A stretch of 63,110 nt of DNA from Bacteroidota bacterium (GCA_027593035.1 JAQCJQ010000002.1:1-63110), one strand, 5' to 3'. Positions 46,616 to 56,205 are shown, numbered from the stretch's first letter. The notes: generated by a model not told the origin, from the sequence alone. A program made the numbers and translations.

Positions 46616-49600
46616 CTATGACTTGACCAATTTGCATTGCGTCCAGCCGGTTTTTGTCCCGACGGAAACCACATACAAACCGGCCGGCCATCCTTTTGTA
46701 GAGAACGAAGTCATGCGACCGTTGATGGTTTCATGATGCACCCGCTGGCCTTGCAATGTGTACACTTGAATCGATTGGACATCAACGGATGACTCCATGA
46801 ACAACACGTCTTGCGTTGGGTTGGGCCAGAAGCGTGTATTGGCTGTCATTTCGTCCAATCCGACCACGATGATCTCGACCGTTGCGGTCATTTCGTCCAA
46901 ACAATTGCCATCGGTTCCAAACGCCACCAGGGTCACTTCAAAGGTGCCGTCCTCTGTGTAACTGAATTCTGGTTCGAACGCATCACTGGTTTCGTCGTTA
47001 CCAAAGTCCCAGTAGTAGCTACTCGCTCCTTCACTGTTGTTGGTGATTTGCAGCGGTCCGTCGTTTGGATTCCAGGGAGATACGATGTCAAAGTCCGCGT
47101 AAACCGGTTCTGTGATGTCCGATTGGTAACGCGGTGAGATGCGATATCCTTCGAAATGTGGCGTCTCAAAATCACGTTGATCGGCGATGCCCGAAACCAA
47201 AAACGTTCCCATCGGAGCTTCCGTCAAAAACAAGTCGGTGTTGGCATCAATGCGCATGGTATAAACCGTATTGCCCGTCGTGATGTCCACCTCAAAACTT
47301 GGGGCGCTGTTGGTCCATTGCATTGGATCAACCAACTCCACACACTTCAATGTCACAACATGCGACTCCGTGCTTTCATCCAGCGTTTGGATCAAGGCCG
47401 GTTCTTCCGTCAAGAATCCAGAACCTTCATAAATTACTGTATCCGCAACGATTTGTGTGAGGCCCGCGAATTGCTGTATGGTTCCTCGAATGCGCAGGCT
47501 ATCTCCAGCGACCACTTGCTCATATCCAAAATCAGAGAGTGGGCTGAATACGTTGATTCCGTGTGTCGGATCGATCAAAGTGAACTGCAGTCCCGTAGGA
47601 TAGTCATTCCAACCATGGACAATGCCTCGCAATTCACAGGAAACACCTATGGAATCGGCAATTCCGAGAACGCCATCTACAGTGCGGACATCTGCGATGT
47701 TGTAGACGGGATAAGTCAAGTCGGAGGGCTGGATGTGGATCGTGACGGTGTCGATGAGCAATGTGGCTTCTCCGCTGGTGATCGTGATGGACAATTCAAC
47801 CGTCTCCTCGCCTTCTGGATCTTCATCATTGATCGCGGCAAAGGTGAACGACTGGTCGTTCAGTGATCCAATGGGGAAAGTGTAGGTAGGAAGTGGGAAA
47901 ACGGAAGGGAAATCTGAACCCGCCTCCGCTGAACCGCCCACAACATCAACCACCACGTTGACATCTTGTAGCGGGTAGGCCACCTGTATGACCACCTCAG
48001 CGCCTCCACCTTCAAAGACATACAAATCTGTGGCGGCGAATCCAATCTCCATTTCTGGCGCTCCCGTGCAGGTGGCGTTATGAAAACCAATGAATTCAAA
48101 CGTGTCCGAAGGATAGACATCCCACTGGAACTGCCCCAATTCCCAATCTGTCGTGCCTTGGGATACATTCGCTTTTCTCACCAACGTGTATTCGGCCATT
48201 TCGCCGTTTCCACCATCCACTTCAAACGCCGTTCCTGGATCCACCCCGAACGCGCCCATCTGGTCAATGATCTCCCCGTTGTGATACAGCAGGATGACGT
48301 CATTTCCATTGAACCAAGTCACTTGGCTCACGATGTCGCCTGCGCCAAAGAGTTCCGGTGCCGCCAAAGCATTGACAATTACAAAAACGCCATTGGGCTC
48401 AATCATTCCCTCCAACACCTGGGTATTCGTTGCTGCACTCGCTCCATTGTTCCAAGTTTCCATGCTGTATTCAGACAAATCAATGGCTACCGGAGACGGG
48501 TTATATAGCTCGAACGCTTTGTTGTTGCTGTTGCCCTCAACGTATTCCGAAATGAAGATTTCTTCGCAAAAACTCGCACTTTCACAATCCAATATCTGCA
48601 CATCCAAGTAGGACAAGCTCAAGCTATCACACTCCATGCCCGAAACACCGGCTAAAGGCTGACCCGCCTGTAGCGTTGCTGAATCAAATCCGCCCAACGC
48701 GCTCGACCCCCAAACTTGGTAGTTTCCCACGCCCAGCGTGCTGAAGTCATATTGCGGGAAGGCAATGGTGTCTAAGATGGTCTGGGAATCATCCGTGATA
48801 ACAAAAATGTATTCGGCCTCCACCGCTTCAGAAGTGTAACCAAAGGTGATCAAGGCGTTTTCCAACCCGTCACAACCGAGGGCTGAGGGGGTGCCTCCTG
48901 CATCCGTTACAACTCCGCCATCGCATGCGGGAGGGCTGCAGGTTACGCCTTGGATGGAGATCGCATTGATGCTCAACGATGCGCAGCCCGTCCCTGAAAC
49001 CAACGCGGCCGGTTGACCCGGTTGGAGGGTGGGGTCGGATAAAGGAGCGTCATGGGAAACACCCCAAATTTCTAAATCCTGGTCCCCAAGGCCCGATAAG
49101 TTGGCTGCTGACCCCGCAAAAACAGCGAGAATGGTTTCATCCAGGGCATCCACCACCAGAAGTGTGAGATCGGCATCCGGCACATCCGTCGTATGATTGA
49201 ATTGGACCAAAACCAGTTCGTTGTCCGTGCATACGGATGCGTCTGACGCATTCAACAAGGCCAATTGACCTCCATCACATTGCAAAATATTGGAAAAGCC
49301 CGGCGTGGTAGATTGCAGTTCAAACGCTGCGGGGTCTTGAGCAGTGCCGCCATCAGGAAGCCTCGAAAAACTCTGAGAATACGGTAAGCCTTCTGCGCTT
49401 TCATTGAGTTGAAATCCTCCCGGTGTCAATACATCCAAGAGCGAGAGCAAGGGGGGCTGGTTGTTGCCATAGACGACCGCGTCCATTAAATCGGTGTTCG
49501 TCACCGGTGTTCCGTCCGGAAACAACGCCGCATCCGCATCAAAAATAGCGACCGCCTCCTGTCCCACTTGGAGCCAGTTGGTTTCGTTGATGACCAAGCC

Positions 49601-49882
49601 CGCATCCGTCATCGCAGGTCCGCCGATTAAGAAAAAACCAGCATCATCCAAAGCATAACCATTCAAATCAATCGTCAGGTTCGATTGACCATTCGATCCA
49701 TTGAACACCACCACAATGAAACCGCTCAAATCCTCATTCGGATTGCCGATCAACTCCACAAATTCTCGATCATCCACCCCTTGCATGGAGGGGTCCAACT
49801 CATTGATCAGGACCTGCGCATTGGCCCCCGTTATCATAAAAAAGGTGACCAGAGTTAACCCAAAATACGGTGTCAACTTCAT
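46616..49882 (-). CDS. Very large T9SS type A protein with lamin-tail, Calx-beta, OB-like and PKD domains
   Basis: This 1088 aa secreted protein has a signal peptide (MKLTPYFGLTLVTFFMITGANA). Domains in order are: lamin tail (about 22-190), two tandem Cys-flanked repeats of about 110 residues (LQPGQPAALVSGTGCASLS and LQAGQPLAGVSGMECDSLS), a second lamin tail (about 435-600), Calx-beta (about 620-730), an OB-like DUF5689-type domain (SIGVSCELRGIVHG), PKD (ASSYYWDFGNDE) and a type A sorting domain (FWPNPTQDVLFMES). The lamin-tail plus OB make-up resembles the non-catalytic half of ExeM-type extracellular nucleases. The neighbouring convergent gene supplies the matching EEP domain. Confidence 0.85.
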   Translation of the reverse strand: MKLTPYFGLTLVTFFMITGANAQVLINELDPSMQGVDDREFVELIGNPNEDLSGFIVVVFNGSNGQSNLTIDLNGYALDDAGFFLIGGPAMTDAGLVINETNWLQVGQEAVAIFDADAALFPDGTPVTNTDLMDAVVYGNNQPPLLSLLDVLTPGGFQLNESAEGLPYSQSFSRLPDGGTAQDPAAFELQSTTPGFSNILQCDGGQLALLNASDASVCTDNELVLVQFNHTTDVPDADLTLLVVDALDETILAVFAGSAANLSGLGDQDLEIWGVSHDAPLSDPTLQPGQPAALVSGTGCASLSINAISIQGVTCSPPACDGGVVTDAGGTPSALGCDGLENALITFGYTSEAVEAEYIFVITDDSQTILDTIAFPQYDFSTLGVGNYQVWGSSALGGFDSATLQAGQPLAGVSGMECDSLSLSYLDVQILDCESASFCEEIFISEYVEGNSNNKAFELYNPSPVAIDLSEYSMETWNNGASAATNTQVLEGMIEPNGVFVIVNALAAPELFGAGDIVSQVTWFNGNDVILLYHNGEIIDQMGAFGVDPGTAFEVDGGNGEMAEYTLVRKANVSQGTTDWELGQFQWDVYPSDTFEFIGFHNATCTGAPEMEIGFAATDLYVFEGGGAEVVIQVAYPLQDVNVVVDVVGGSAEAGSDFPSVFPLPTYTFPIGSLNDQSFTFAAINDEDPEGEETVELSITITSGEATLLIDTVTIHIQPSDLTYPVYNIADVRTVDGVLGIADSIGVSCELRGIVHGWNDYPTGLQFTLIDPTHGINVFSPLSDFGYEQVVAGDSLRIRGTIQQFAGLTQIVADTVIYEGSGFLTEEPALIQTLDESTESHVVTLKCVELVDPMQWTNSAPSFEVDITTGNTVYTMRIDANTDLFLTEAPMGTFLVSGIADQRDFETPHFEGYRISPRYQSDITEPVYADFDIVSPWNPNDGPLQITNNSEGASSYYWDFGNDETSDAFEPEFSYTEDGTFEVTLVAFGTDGNCLDEMTATVEIIVVGLDEMTANTRFWPNPTQDVLFMESSVDVQSIQVYTLQGQRVHHETINGRMTSFSTKGWPAGLYVVSVGTKTGWTQCKLVKS

Positions 49883-49941
49883 GATGAAATTGTGGAATAA
49901 TTGACCTTGCATTGCGTTCGTGGTTTCATTGGTGGCGCCAA

Positions 49942-49949
49942 CAAAAGTA
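49942..49949 (-). promoter_or_regulatory. Promoter -7 box for the large T9SS protein (TACTTTTG)
   Basis: This is a perfect TAnnTTTG match on the minus strand, 59 bases before the ATG at 49882. The leader would be about 54 bases. Confidence 0.4.
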
Positions 49950-50014
49950 AGTGCATATCGTCTGTTGTTGAAACCCCTGAATTAAGCTGTCTGCGTGACG
50001 TAACTTTAACCTTC

Positions 50015-53000
50015 ATGAGAAGCTCGTCTCTGTTGATCCAAAAGCTGGATGTTTTCATCCGAAAATATTACCTCAATCGCTTGATGCGCGGGGTGCTTTT
50101 TGGTGGTGGGGTCATCCTCGCAAGCGGGCTGTTCTTGTTCTTATTGGAGTACTTCGGGAACTTCGGAATTGCCGGAAGAACCCTCTTCTTTTGGGCCTTG
50201 GTGTTGGGAATCGGGTTTGTGGTTGCGCGCTTCATGGTTTGGCCGTTGCTTCAATGGGCTCGGATTAGCAAAGGGCTGACCTACGAGCAGGCCAGCGCTT
50301 TGGTGGGAGAGCATTTTCCTGAAATCAGTGATCGCCTGCTCAACACTCTTCAGCTGCAGCAACAATTGCAAGGGGTGGATGCTCAAAACTCTGACCTTTC
50401 CTTGCTTCAGGCTTCCATTGAAGAACGCACGGAAGCGCTACAGCCGTTTTCGTTTCAGCATGCCGTTCACTTGCGCGACAGTTTGCCGCATGTCTGGTAT
50501 GCCTTGCCACCTGTTTTGGTCATCGCGTTGATCTGGTCCTTTCGTCCAGAAATGGTTCAAGAGCCCGCGCAACGCATCTTAGCCTACCGTCAAGATTTTG
50601 TGCCCGCACCTCCCTTTGCGTTCCAGCTCATCACAGACCCCCTTGAAGTTCCCGCCGCACAATCCTTTAACGTCGTGTTCGAGGTGATTGGATCCACCGT
50701 TCCGGGCGTTGTGTTTTTAGAAAGCAATGGCAACCGGTTTCGGATGGAGCGAACGGATGAACGACAGTTTACCCACACCTTCCCGGTGGTGCGGACCTCG
50801 GTTGATTTCCGTTGTTCGGCTGCTGGCGTGCAATCCGACTTGTATACGCTGGAAGCCCTTCCTGTTCCGACTCTTTTGAGTTTGGAAATCACAACCACCG
50901 CTCCCAACTACACGGGGCGTGGAACCGAAAGTTGGAGCGACATGGGCAATCTCCGGGTTCCTGAAGGAACTCTGGTTGAGTGGCAGGTTCGCTGCAAAGA
51001 CACCCAATCCGTTCGTCTGCGCCTGGGAGACACCTCGATCGACATGGACCGGCAAGCGGCCTCCACTTTTGCCTTTCAAAAGCGGTTCAACGATTCTTCA
51101 CCGTATTGGTTGATTCCTTCCAATGAACAGGTGGGTTCTGCCGATTCCTTGCGCTACCTCGTCCAGGTCATTCCCGACTTGCATCCATCCATCCGGGTCA
51201 ATGAGTCCATGGACAGCCTTGCTCGTTCCGTTCGGCGTTTTTCTGGTGAACTCCGGGACGATTATGGATTCAGTCGTTTGCAGCTGGCCTATCGCTGGTC
51301 TACCATTTCCGAGCGGTTTGAAGACGAGTTGGCCAGCGCTCCCAACACCCTTAGCACTGAAGAAATCCGCTACATACCGCTCGATAAACCCTCCGGGACC
51401 ATGGATCGTTTTTTCTTCGAGTGGAACTTGTTGGATCTCGGGATTGTGGAGGGGGATGGCATCGAGTATTGGTTTGAAATTTGGGACAACGACGGGGTCA
51501 ATGGCGCTAAAATGGCTCGCTCTTCTACCATGACATTCCAACCTCCGTCACAAGAGGATTTGAGGGAAGAGCGGGATGCGGCCAGTGCGGACATCCAAAG
51601 CAAGATGGAGAGCGCTCGAGAAGAGGCCGTTTTATTGCGGGAAGAAATGGAGGCGTTGACTCGCCAACTTCGCGAGGATGATGAGCTGGATTGGAAGGAT
51701 GAGCGGGCCATCGAGGAATTTATGAAGCGCCAAGAGGCCCTGCAAAAACAGTTGGATGAGCTCGAACGAGCCAATGAGCAGAAGGACGATCGGGCCAATG
51801 AGTTTTCCCCTGAAGAAGAGCGAATGCTCGAAAAACAGGAGCAATTGCAAGAGCTCATGGAGCAGGTCATGAGTGATGAGCTCAAGCAACTGTATGAGGA
51901 CATGCGGCGGTTGATGGAGGAAATGGACCCCGATGTTTTAGAAGAAATTCAAGAACAATTGGAGTCCATGGAGGTGGATCAGGAGTCTTTGGAGAAGGAG
52001 TTGGATCGCGCACTTGAACAATTCAAGCAACTCGAATATGAGGTGAAGATGGATGAGGCTTTGGAGGAACTCAAGGAGCTCGCTGAAAAACAGGCTGAAC
52101 TCGCTGAAGAAACCCGCAAAGAATCGGCTCCCAATGACTCACTGAAGGCCCAGCAAGATTCCTTGAATCAAGCCTTCGAAGAATTGAAAAAAGAGTTGGA
52201 TGCGTTGGATAAATCCAATGAGGAGTTGGAGAATCCAAATCCCACAATGGACCGCCAAGAAGAAAATGAATCCATCCAAGAAAAGATGGAGGCCAGTTCT
52301 GATCAACTCGGGCAAGACAAAAACAAGAAGGCTGCTGAAAATCAGCAAGATGCCGCAGATGAGATGCAGCAAATGGCCGATCAAATGGAGGCCATGATGG
52401 AGCAGCAGCAGGAGGAAGCGCTGGAAGAAGACATGGACGCATTGCGCGCCCTGCTCGAAAACATCATTTCACTCTCGTTTGATGAGGAGGGTGTTATGGA
52501 GCTCGTTCGCCGAACCAATGCTGATGACCCGATGTACATCACTCACGGCCAGACGCAAAGAAGGTTGAAAGACGACGCCCGAATGGTGGAAGACTCGTTG
52601 TTTGCATTGAGCCTCCGCATCACCCAATTGGCGCCGTCCGTCAACCGAGAAATTGGATTGATCAACCACCACATGGATCAAGCGTTGGCTGTGTTTGGAG
52701 AGCGTAAAACCGACATCATCAACACGAACCAGCAGTACGTGATGACCAGCTTCAACAACCTCGCTCTGATGCTCGATGACGCCCTGCAACAAATGCAGCA
52801 GTCGATGTCCGAGTCAAAGCCGGGGAGTGGAAATTGTGAAAAGCCGGGGGGCAATGGGAAACCGAAACCCTCCCCGAGCGCGGGCGATATGAAGAAGATG
52901 CAAAAAGCATTGGGCGATAAGCTCGAAAAAATGAAGGAGTCCATGGGCAAGGGAGCCAAAGCGGGACAAAGCGGGAAAGAACAGCGAGAGATGAGTAAAC

Positions 53001-53440
53001 AGCTTGCCCAAATGGCTGCGCAACAAGCCGCTTTGCGTCAAATGGCTGAAAGGAAATCTCAAGAACTCAACGAAGATGGTTCTGGAGAAGGCCAACAATT
53101 GGGTGACATCGCGAAAGAAATGGAGGAGTTGGAACGTGATTTAATCAACCGGGATGTCACGCTGGAGACCCTTGCGCGACAGCAAGAATTGATGGTCCGT
53201 TTGTTGGAGGCGGAAAGTGCTGAGCGCATGCGGGGAGAAGATGACAAGCGAAAATCACGCACAGCCAATCAAAACTTGAGTGAAGAACCCTCACAACTAA
53301 TTGATTATCTGAATCTTAAAAACAACGAGCTTGAATTGTTACGAACAGTCCCCCTTGAATTGGATTCCTATTATCGTGACCGAGTCAACGAATATTTCAA
53401 TAATTTGGACGTCACCACCCCTGAATTGAATCCGCGGTAA
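50015..53440 (+). CDS. DUF4175-family membrane protein with long coiled coil
   Basis: This 1141 aa protein has three N-terminal membrane helices (GVLFGGGVILASGLFLFLLE, TLFFWALVLGIGFVVARFMV, YALPPVLVIALIWSF). A beta-rich region follows, then a very long Glu/Lys/Gln/Met-rich coiled coil (about 560-850, for example ELEEALEELKELAEKQAEL-like heptads), and further charged and low-complexity stretches to the C-terminus. DUF4175 proteins are known from many Bacteroidota, but no function is established to my knowledge. The ATG at 50015 directly precedes the membrane helices. It leads an operon with the RsbW-like ATPase, ybeY and mnmG, an association I believe is conserved in the phylum. Confidence 0.88.
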   Translation: MRSSSLLIQKLDVFIRKYYLNRLMRGVLFGGGVILASGLFLFLLEYFGNFGIAGRTLFFWALVLGIGFVVARFMVWPLLQWARISKGLTYEQASALVGEHFPEISDRLLNTLQLQQQLQGVDAQNSDLSLLQASIEERTEALQPFSFQHAVHLRDSLPHVWYALPPVLVIALIWSFRPEMVQEPAQRILAYRQDFVPAPPFAFQLITDPLEVPAAQSFNVVFEVIGSTVPGVVFLESNGNRFRMERTDERQFTHTFPVVRTSVDFRCSAAGVQSDLYTLEALPVPTLLSLEITTTAPNYTGRGTESWSDMGNLRVPEGTLVEWQVRCKDTQSVRLRLGDTSIDMDRQAASTFAFQKRFNDSSPYWLIPSNEQVGSADSLRYLVQVIPDLHPSIRVNESMDSLARSVRRFSGELRDDYGFSRLQLAYRWSTISERFEDELASAPNTLSTEEIRYIPLDKPSGTMDRFFFEWNLLDLGIVEGDGIEYWFEIWDNDGVNGAKMARSSTMTFQPPSQEDLREERDAASADIQSKMESAREEAVLLREEMEALTRQLREDDELDWKDERAIEEFMKRQEALQKQLDELERANEQKDDRANEFSPEEERMLEKQEQLQELMEQVMSDELKQLYEDMRRLMEEMDPDVLEEIQEQLESMEVDQESLEKELDRALEQFKQLEYEVKMDEALEELKELAEKQAELAEETRKESAPNDSLKAQQDSLNQAFEELKKELDALDKSNEELENPNPTMDRQEENESIQEKMEASSDQLGQDKNKKAAENQQDAADEMQQMADQMEAMMEQQQEEALEEDMDALRALLENIISLSFDEEGVMELVRRTNADDPMYITHGQTQRRLKDDARMVEDSLFALSLRITQLAPSVNREIGLINHHMDQALAVFGERKTDIINTNQQYVMTSFNNLALMLDDALQQMQQSMSESKPGSGNCEKPGGNGKPKPSPSAGDMKKMQKALGDKLEKMKESMGKGAKAGQSGKEQREMSKQLAQMAAQQAALRQMAERKSQELNEDGSGEGQQLGDIAKEMEELERDLINRDVTLETLARQQELMVRLLEAESAERMRGEDDKRKSRTANQNLSEEPSQLIDYLNLKNNELELLRTVPLELDSYYRDRVNEYFNNLDVTTPELNPR

Positions 53441-53454
53441 CAATCTTTGGAACC

Positions 53455-53874
53455 ATGACCGAAACCATGCAACAACTGCAATTCCACTCTCAGCCAGAAA
53501 ACATTGCTGTCATCGAGCGATTGATTGATGAAATTCGCGATGGGCAATCCTTTCAAGAGGAGTGTTATGGGGATGTCCTCATCGCTATGACGGAAGCTGT
53601 CAACAATGCCATCATTCACGGAAATCGACTTGATGAAAACAAGCTCGTTTTTGTGGAGTATGAATTGCGCGCTTCTGACCTCTACTTTAAAATTACAGAC
53701 CAAGGACCGGGGTTTGACTTCGAGCATGTGCCCGATCCCACAGCGCCTGAAAATTTGGAGAAGCCCAATGGTCGTGGTGTGTTTTTGATGCGTCAACTCT
53801 CCGACGAATGCACCTTTACGGATGAGGGGCGTGTGGTAGAGATGCTTTTTAGAGGCGTTTTCGCCAAGCCCTGA
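53455..53874 (+). CDS. RsbW/SpoIIAB-like ATP-binding protein
   Basis: This small GHKL ATPase (139 aa) has an N-box at MTEAVNNAIIHGN, a G1 box DQGPGFDFEHV and a G2 region NGRGVFLMRQLSD. It lacks an obvious sensor or histidine-phosphotransfer domain, so it belongs to the anti-sigma-factor/serine-kinase HATPase group. Partners such as anti-anti-sigma STAS proteins are not visible here. It is preceded by DUF4175 with a 14-base gap and followed by ybeY 14 bases later, consistent with one transcript. Confidence 0.85.
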   Translation: MTETMQQLQFHSQPENIAVIERLIDEIRDGQSFQEECYGDVLIAMTEAVNNAIIHGNRLDENKLVFVEYELRASDLYFKITDQGPGFDFEHVPDPTAPENLEKPNGRGVFLMRQLSDECTFTDEGRVVEMLFRGVFAKP

Positions 53875-53888
53875 ATTATCCCTTCCCA

Positions 53889-54317
53889 TTGCCTTTCTCA
53901 TTTCACAATGCGGACCACCCCTATCGTTGTCCGCAGCGACGCTTGATTAAAAGTTGGTTGATTGGTGTGGTGCACGACCATCAGAAAACGATTGGAGACG
54001 TCTCCATTGTCTTCTGCTCGGATTCCTACCTCTTGACCATCAACCAGGACCACCTGCAACACGACTATTACACCGACATCATCACGTTTGATTACTGTGA
54101 GGGTCCAATCGTCAACGGTGAGCTTTACATCTCGATCGATCGAGTCAAAGACAACGCCAAAACACACAAACAGCTGTTTTACAACGAATTACATCGCGTC
54201 ATCGTGCATGGTGTGTTGCATTTAGTGGGGCACAAAGACAAGACCCCGGCCGATCAGTCCACCATGCGTCAATTGGAAGACCGCTGGCTCGAATCGCTTA
54301 ATAACACTCCAGCTTAA
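53889..54317 (+). CDS. ybeY: Endoribonuclease YbeY
   Basis: YbeY is a zinc-dependent RNase acting in 16S rRNA maturation and ribosome quality control. The family motif HGVLHLVGHKD supplies the three metal-binding histidines (Hx3Hx5H), and VHDHQKTIGDVSIVFCSD and YYTDIITFDYCE are recognisable. The start is a TTG at 53889, with no in-frame ATG before the conserved region. The stop TAA shares a base with the mnmG start (TAATG), so translation is coupled. The length of 142 aa is typical. Confidence 0.92.
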   Translation: MPFSFHNADHPYRCPQRRLIKSWLIGVVHDHQKTIGDVSIVFCSDSYLLTINQDHLQHDYYTDIITFDYCEGPIVNGELYISIDRVKDNAKTHKQLFYNELHRVIVHGVLHLVGHKDKTPADQSTMRQLEDRWLESLNNTPA

Positions 54318-56185
54318 TGCACGCAACCTATGACGTCATTGTGGTGGGCGCCGGGCACGCCGGAAACGAAGCCGCTGCGGCCTCCGCCAATCTCGGTGCA
54401 CGCACCCTTTTGATCACCATGAACATGGGCGTCATTGGTCAGATGTCCTGCAATCCTGCCATGGGCGGAATCGCCAAGGGCCAGATTGTTCGAGAAATCG
54501 ACGCAATGGGCGGTTATTCAGGGATTGTCAGTGACCACAGCGCGATTCAATTCCGCATGCTCAACCGATCCAAGGGTCCAGCCATGTGGTCCCCAAGAAC
54601 ACAAAACGACCGCATGCGTTTCGCTGAAAAATGGCGATTGATGTTGGAGGGCACTCCCCTACTCGATTTCTGGCAAGATGCCGTTACGGGACTCGTGATT
54701 GAAAACGGTGTTTGCTGCGGTGTCCAAACACAACTCGGCTCCACCATCCGATCCAAGTCTGTCGTGGTCACCGCAGGAACCTTCCTCAACGGTTTGATGC
54801 ACATTGGTGAAAAGCAGTTCGGCGGTGGTCGCGCTGGCGAACGCTCAGCGTCCGGGATCACCGAGCAGCTCGTTGAGCACGGTTTTACCGCCGACCGCAT
54901 GAAAACTGGAACACCTCCGCGCGTTGATGGGCGAAGCATTGATTACAGCGTCCTTGAGGAACAACTTGGTGATCCCGATCCGAGGCGGTTCTCGTATACC
55001 GACACCCCGGTGTTGACGCAACAAATGAGCTGTCACATCGCCCACACAAACACCGATGTTCATGAGATCCTCAAAGAAGGGTTTGATCGATCCCCGATGT
55101 TCAATGGACGAATTCAAGGGTTGGGTCCTCGGTATTGCCCAAGCATCGAAGACAAGATTGAGCGGTTTCACACCAAAGACTCTCACCAGCTGTTTGTTGA
55201 GCCCGAGGGTTGGAAAACTGTCGAGGTTTATGTCAATGGATTCAGCACAAGCCTTCCTGAGGACATTCAAGTCAAGGCGCTGCGATCGGTTCCGGGGTTT
55301 GGAGGTGTGAAGTTCTTCCGACCTGGATATGCTGTGGAATATGACTTCTTCCATCCCACACAACTTCATCATAGTCTGGAAACCAAAAACCTCAAAAACC
55401 TGTTTTTCGCAGGGCAAATCAACGGAACAACAGGTTATGAAGAAGCCGCTGCGCAAGGGTTGATGGCTGGAATCAATGCCGCACGTTCCACGTGGAACAA
55501 ATCACCTGTTGTCTTAAAACGCAACGAGGCGTACATCGGAGTCCTCATCGATGACTTGGTCACAAAAGGGACCAAGGAGCCCTACCGCATGTTCACCTCC
55601 CGTGCAGAGTACCGCATTCTTTTGCGGCAAGACAACGCCGACCAACGACTCACGCCGCTCTCACATGATATTGGTTTGGCTCATGAGGATCGGTTGCGCA
55701 CTTTGGAGGCCAAACAAAACACCATGCGCACGTTCAAGACCCGTTTGGAAAAAACGAGTGTGAGCCCAGAGCAAGCCGCGGACTTATTGAAGACCATTGA
55801 CAGCGCTCCATTGCAACAAAAGCAAAAAGCCATTTCCATTTTGAATCGACCTGGCGTCAGCATCCAGCTTCTCATTGATTCCCTCGAGGACATCGCATCC
55901 GTACAAGAGGAGCTTCAGGTGGACGTAGAAACGCTTGAGGCCATCGAGGTACAAATTAAGTACTCCGGATACATTGAGAAGGAGCAGGCCATTGCCGATA
56001 AGTTGCAGCGACTCGACCATGTGCAAATCCCCGCAGACTTCAATTACCATGCGTTGGAATCGTTGAGCAGTGAGGCCCGGGAAAAACTTTCCGAATCCAA
56101 ACCGAACAATCTCGCAGGCGCATCGCGCATCTCTGGGGTCAGCGCATCCGATTTGGCCGTCTTGCTCGTTCACCTCGGGCGTTGA
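54317..56185 (+). CDS. mnmG: tRNA uridine-5-carboxymethylaminomethyl modification enzyme MnmG
   Basis: MnmG is an FAD-dependent enzyme that, together with MnmE, modifies U34 of several tRNAs. The FAD motif VGAGHAGNEAAAASANLGA sits at the N-terminus. The family segments GQMSCNPAMGGIAKGQIVRE, AGTFLNGLMHIG, LFFAGQINGTTGYEEAAAQG and YRMFTSRAEYRILLRQDNAD are intact. Length is 622 aa. A parS-like palindrome (55484-55499) is embedded in the codons for ARSTWN, and a perfect parS follows the stop. In many bacteria mnmG lies near oriC, but ParA and ParB are not in the window. Confidence 0.97.
   Translation: MHATYDVIVVGAGHAGNEAAAASANLGARTLLITMNMGVIGQMSCNPAMGGIAKGQIVREIDAMGGYSGIVSDHSAIQFRMLNRSKGPAMWSPRTQNDRMRFAEKWRLMLEGTPLLDFWQDAVTGLVIENGVCCGVQTQLGSTIRSKSVVVTAGTFLNGLMHIGEKQFGGGRAGERSASGITEQLVEHGFTADRMKTGTPPRVDGRSIDYSVLEEQLGDPDPRRFSYTDTPVLTQQMSCHIAHTNTDVHEILKEGFDRSPMFNGRIQGLGPRYCPSIEDKIERFHTKDSHQLFVEPEGWKTVEVYVNGFSTSLPEDIQVKALRSVPGFGGVKFFRPGYAVEYDFFHPTQLHHSLETKNLKNLFFAGQINGTTGYEEAAAQGLMAGINAARSTWNKSPVVLKRNEAYIGVLIDDLVTKGTKEPYRMFTSRAEYRILLRQDNADQRLTPLSHDIGLAHEDRLRTLEAKQNTMRTFKTRLEKTSVSPEQAADLLKTIDSAPLQQKQKAISILNRPGVSIQLLIDSLEDIASVQEELQVDVETLEAIEVQIKYSGYIEKEQAIADKLQRLDHVQIPADFNYHALESLSSEAREKLSESKPNNLAGASRISGVSASDLAVLLVHLGR
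55484..55499. other. parS-like ParB-binding palindrome inside mnmG
   Basis: CGTTCCACGTGGAACA contains the perfect 14-bp palindrome GTTCCACGTGGAAC, a known ParB site variant (as in Pseudomonas). It lies in coding sequence, so codon choice appears to accommodate it. It is 705 bases from the second site. Confidence 0.6.
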
Positions 56186-56189
56186 TTGA

Positions 56190-56205
56190 TGTTTCACGTG
56201 AAACA
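56190..56205. other. parS: Perfect parS site (ParB binding)
   Basis: TGTTTCACGTGAAACA matches the canonical 16-bp Bacillus-type parS consensus at all positions and is fully palindromic. It lies four bases after the mnmG stop. ParB/Spo0J would nucleate here to load SMC and guide chromosome segregation. It implies this locus lies within the origin-proximal domain, by analogy with other phyla. Confidence 0.8.
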
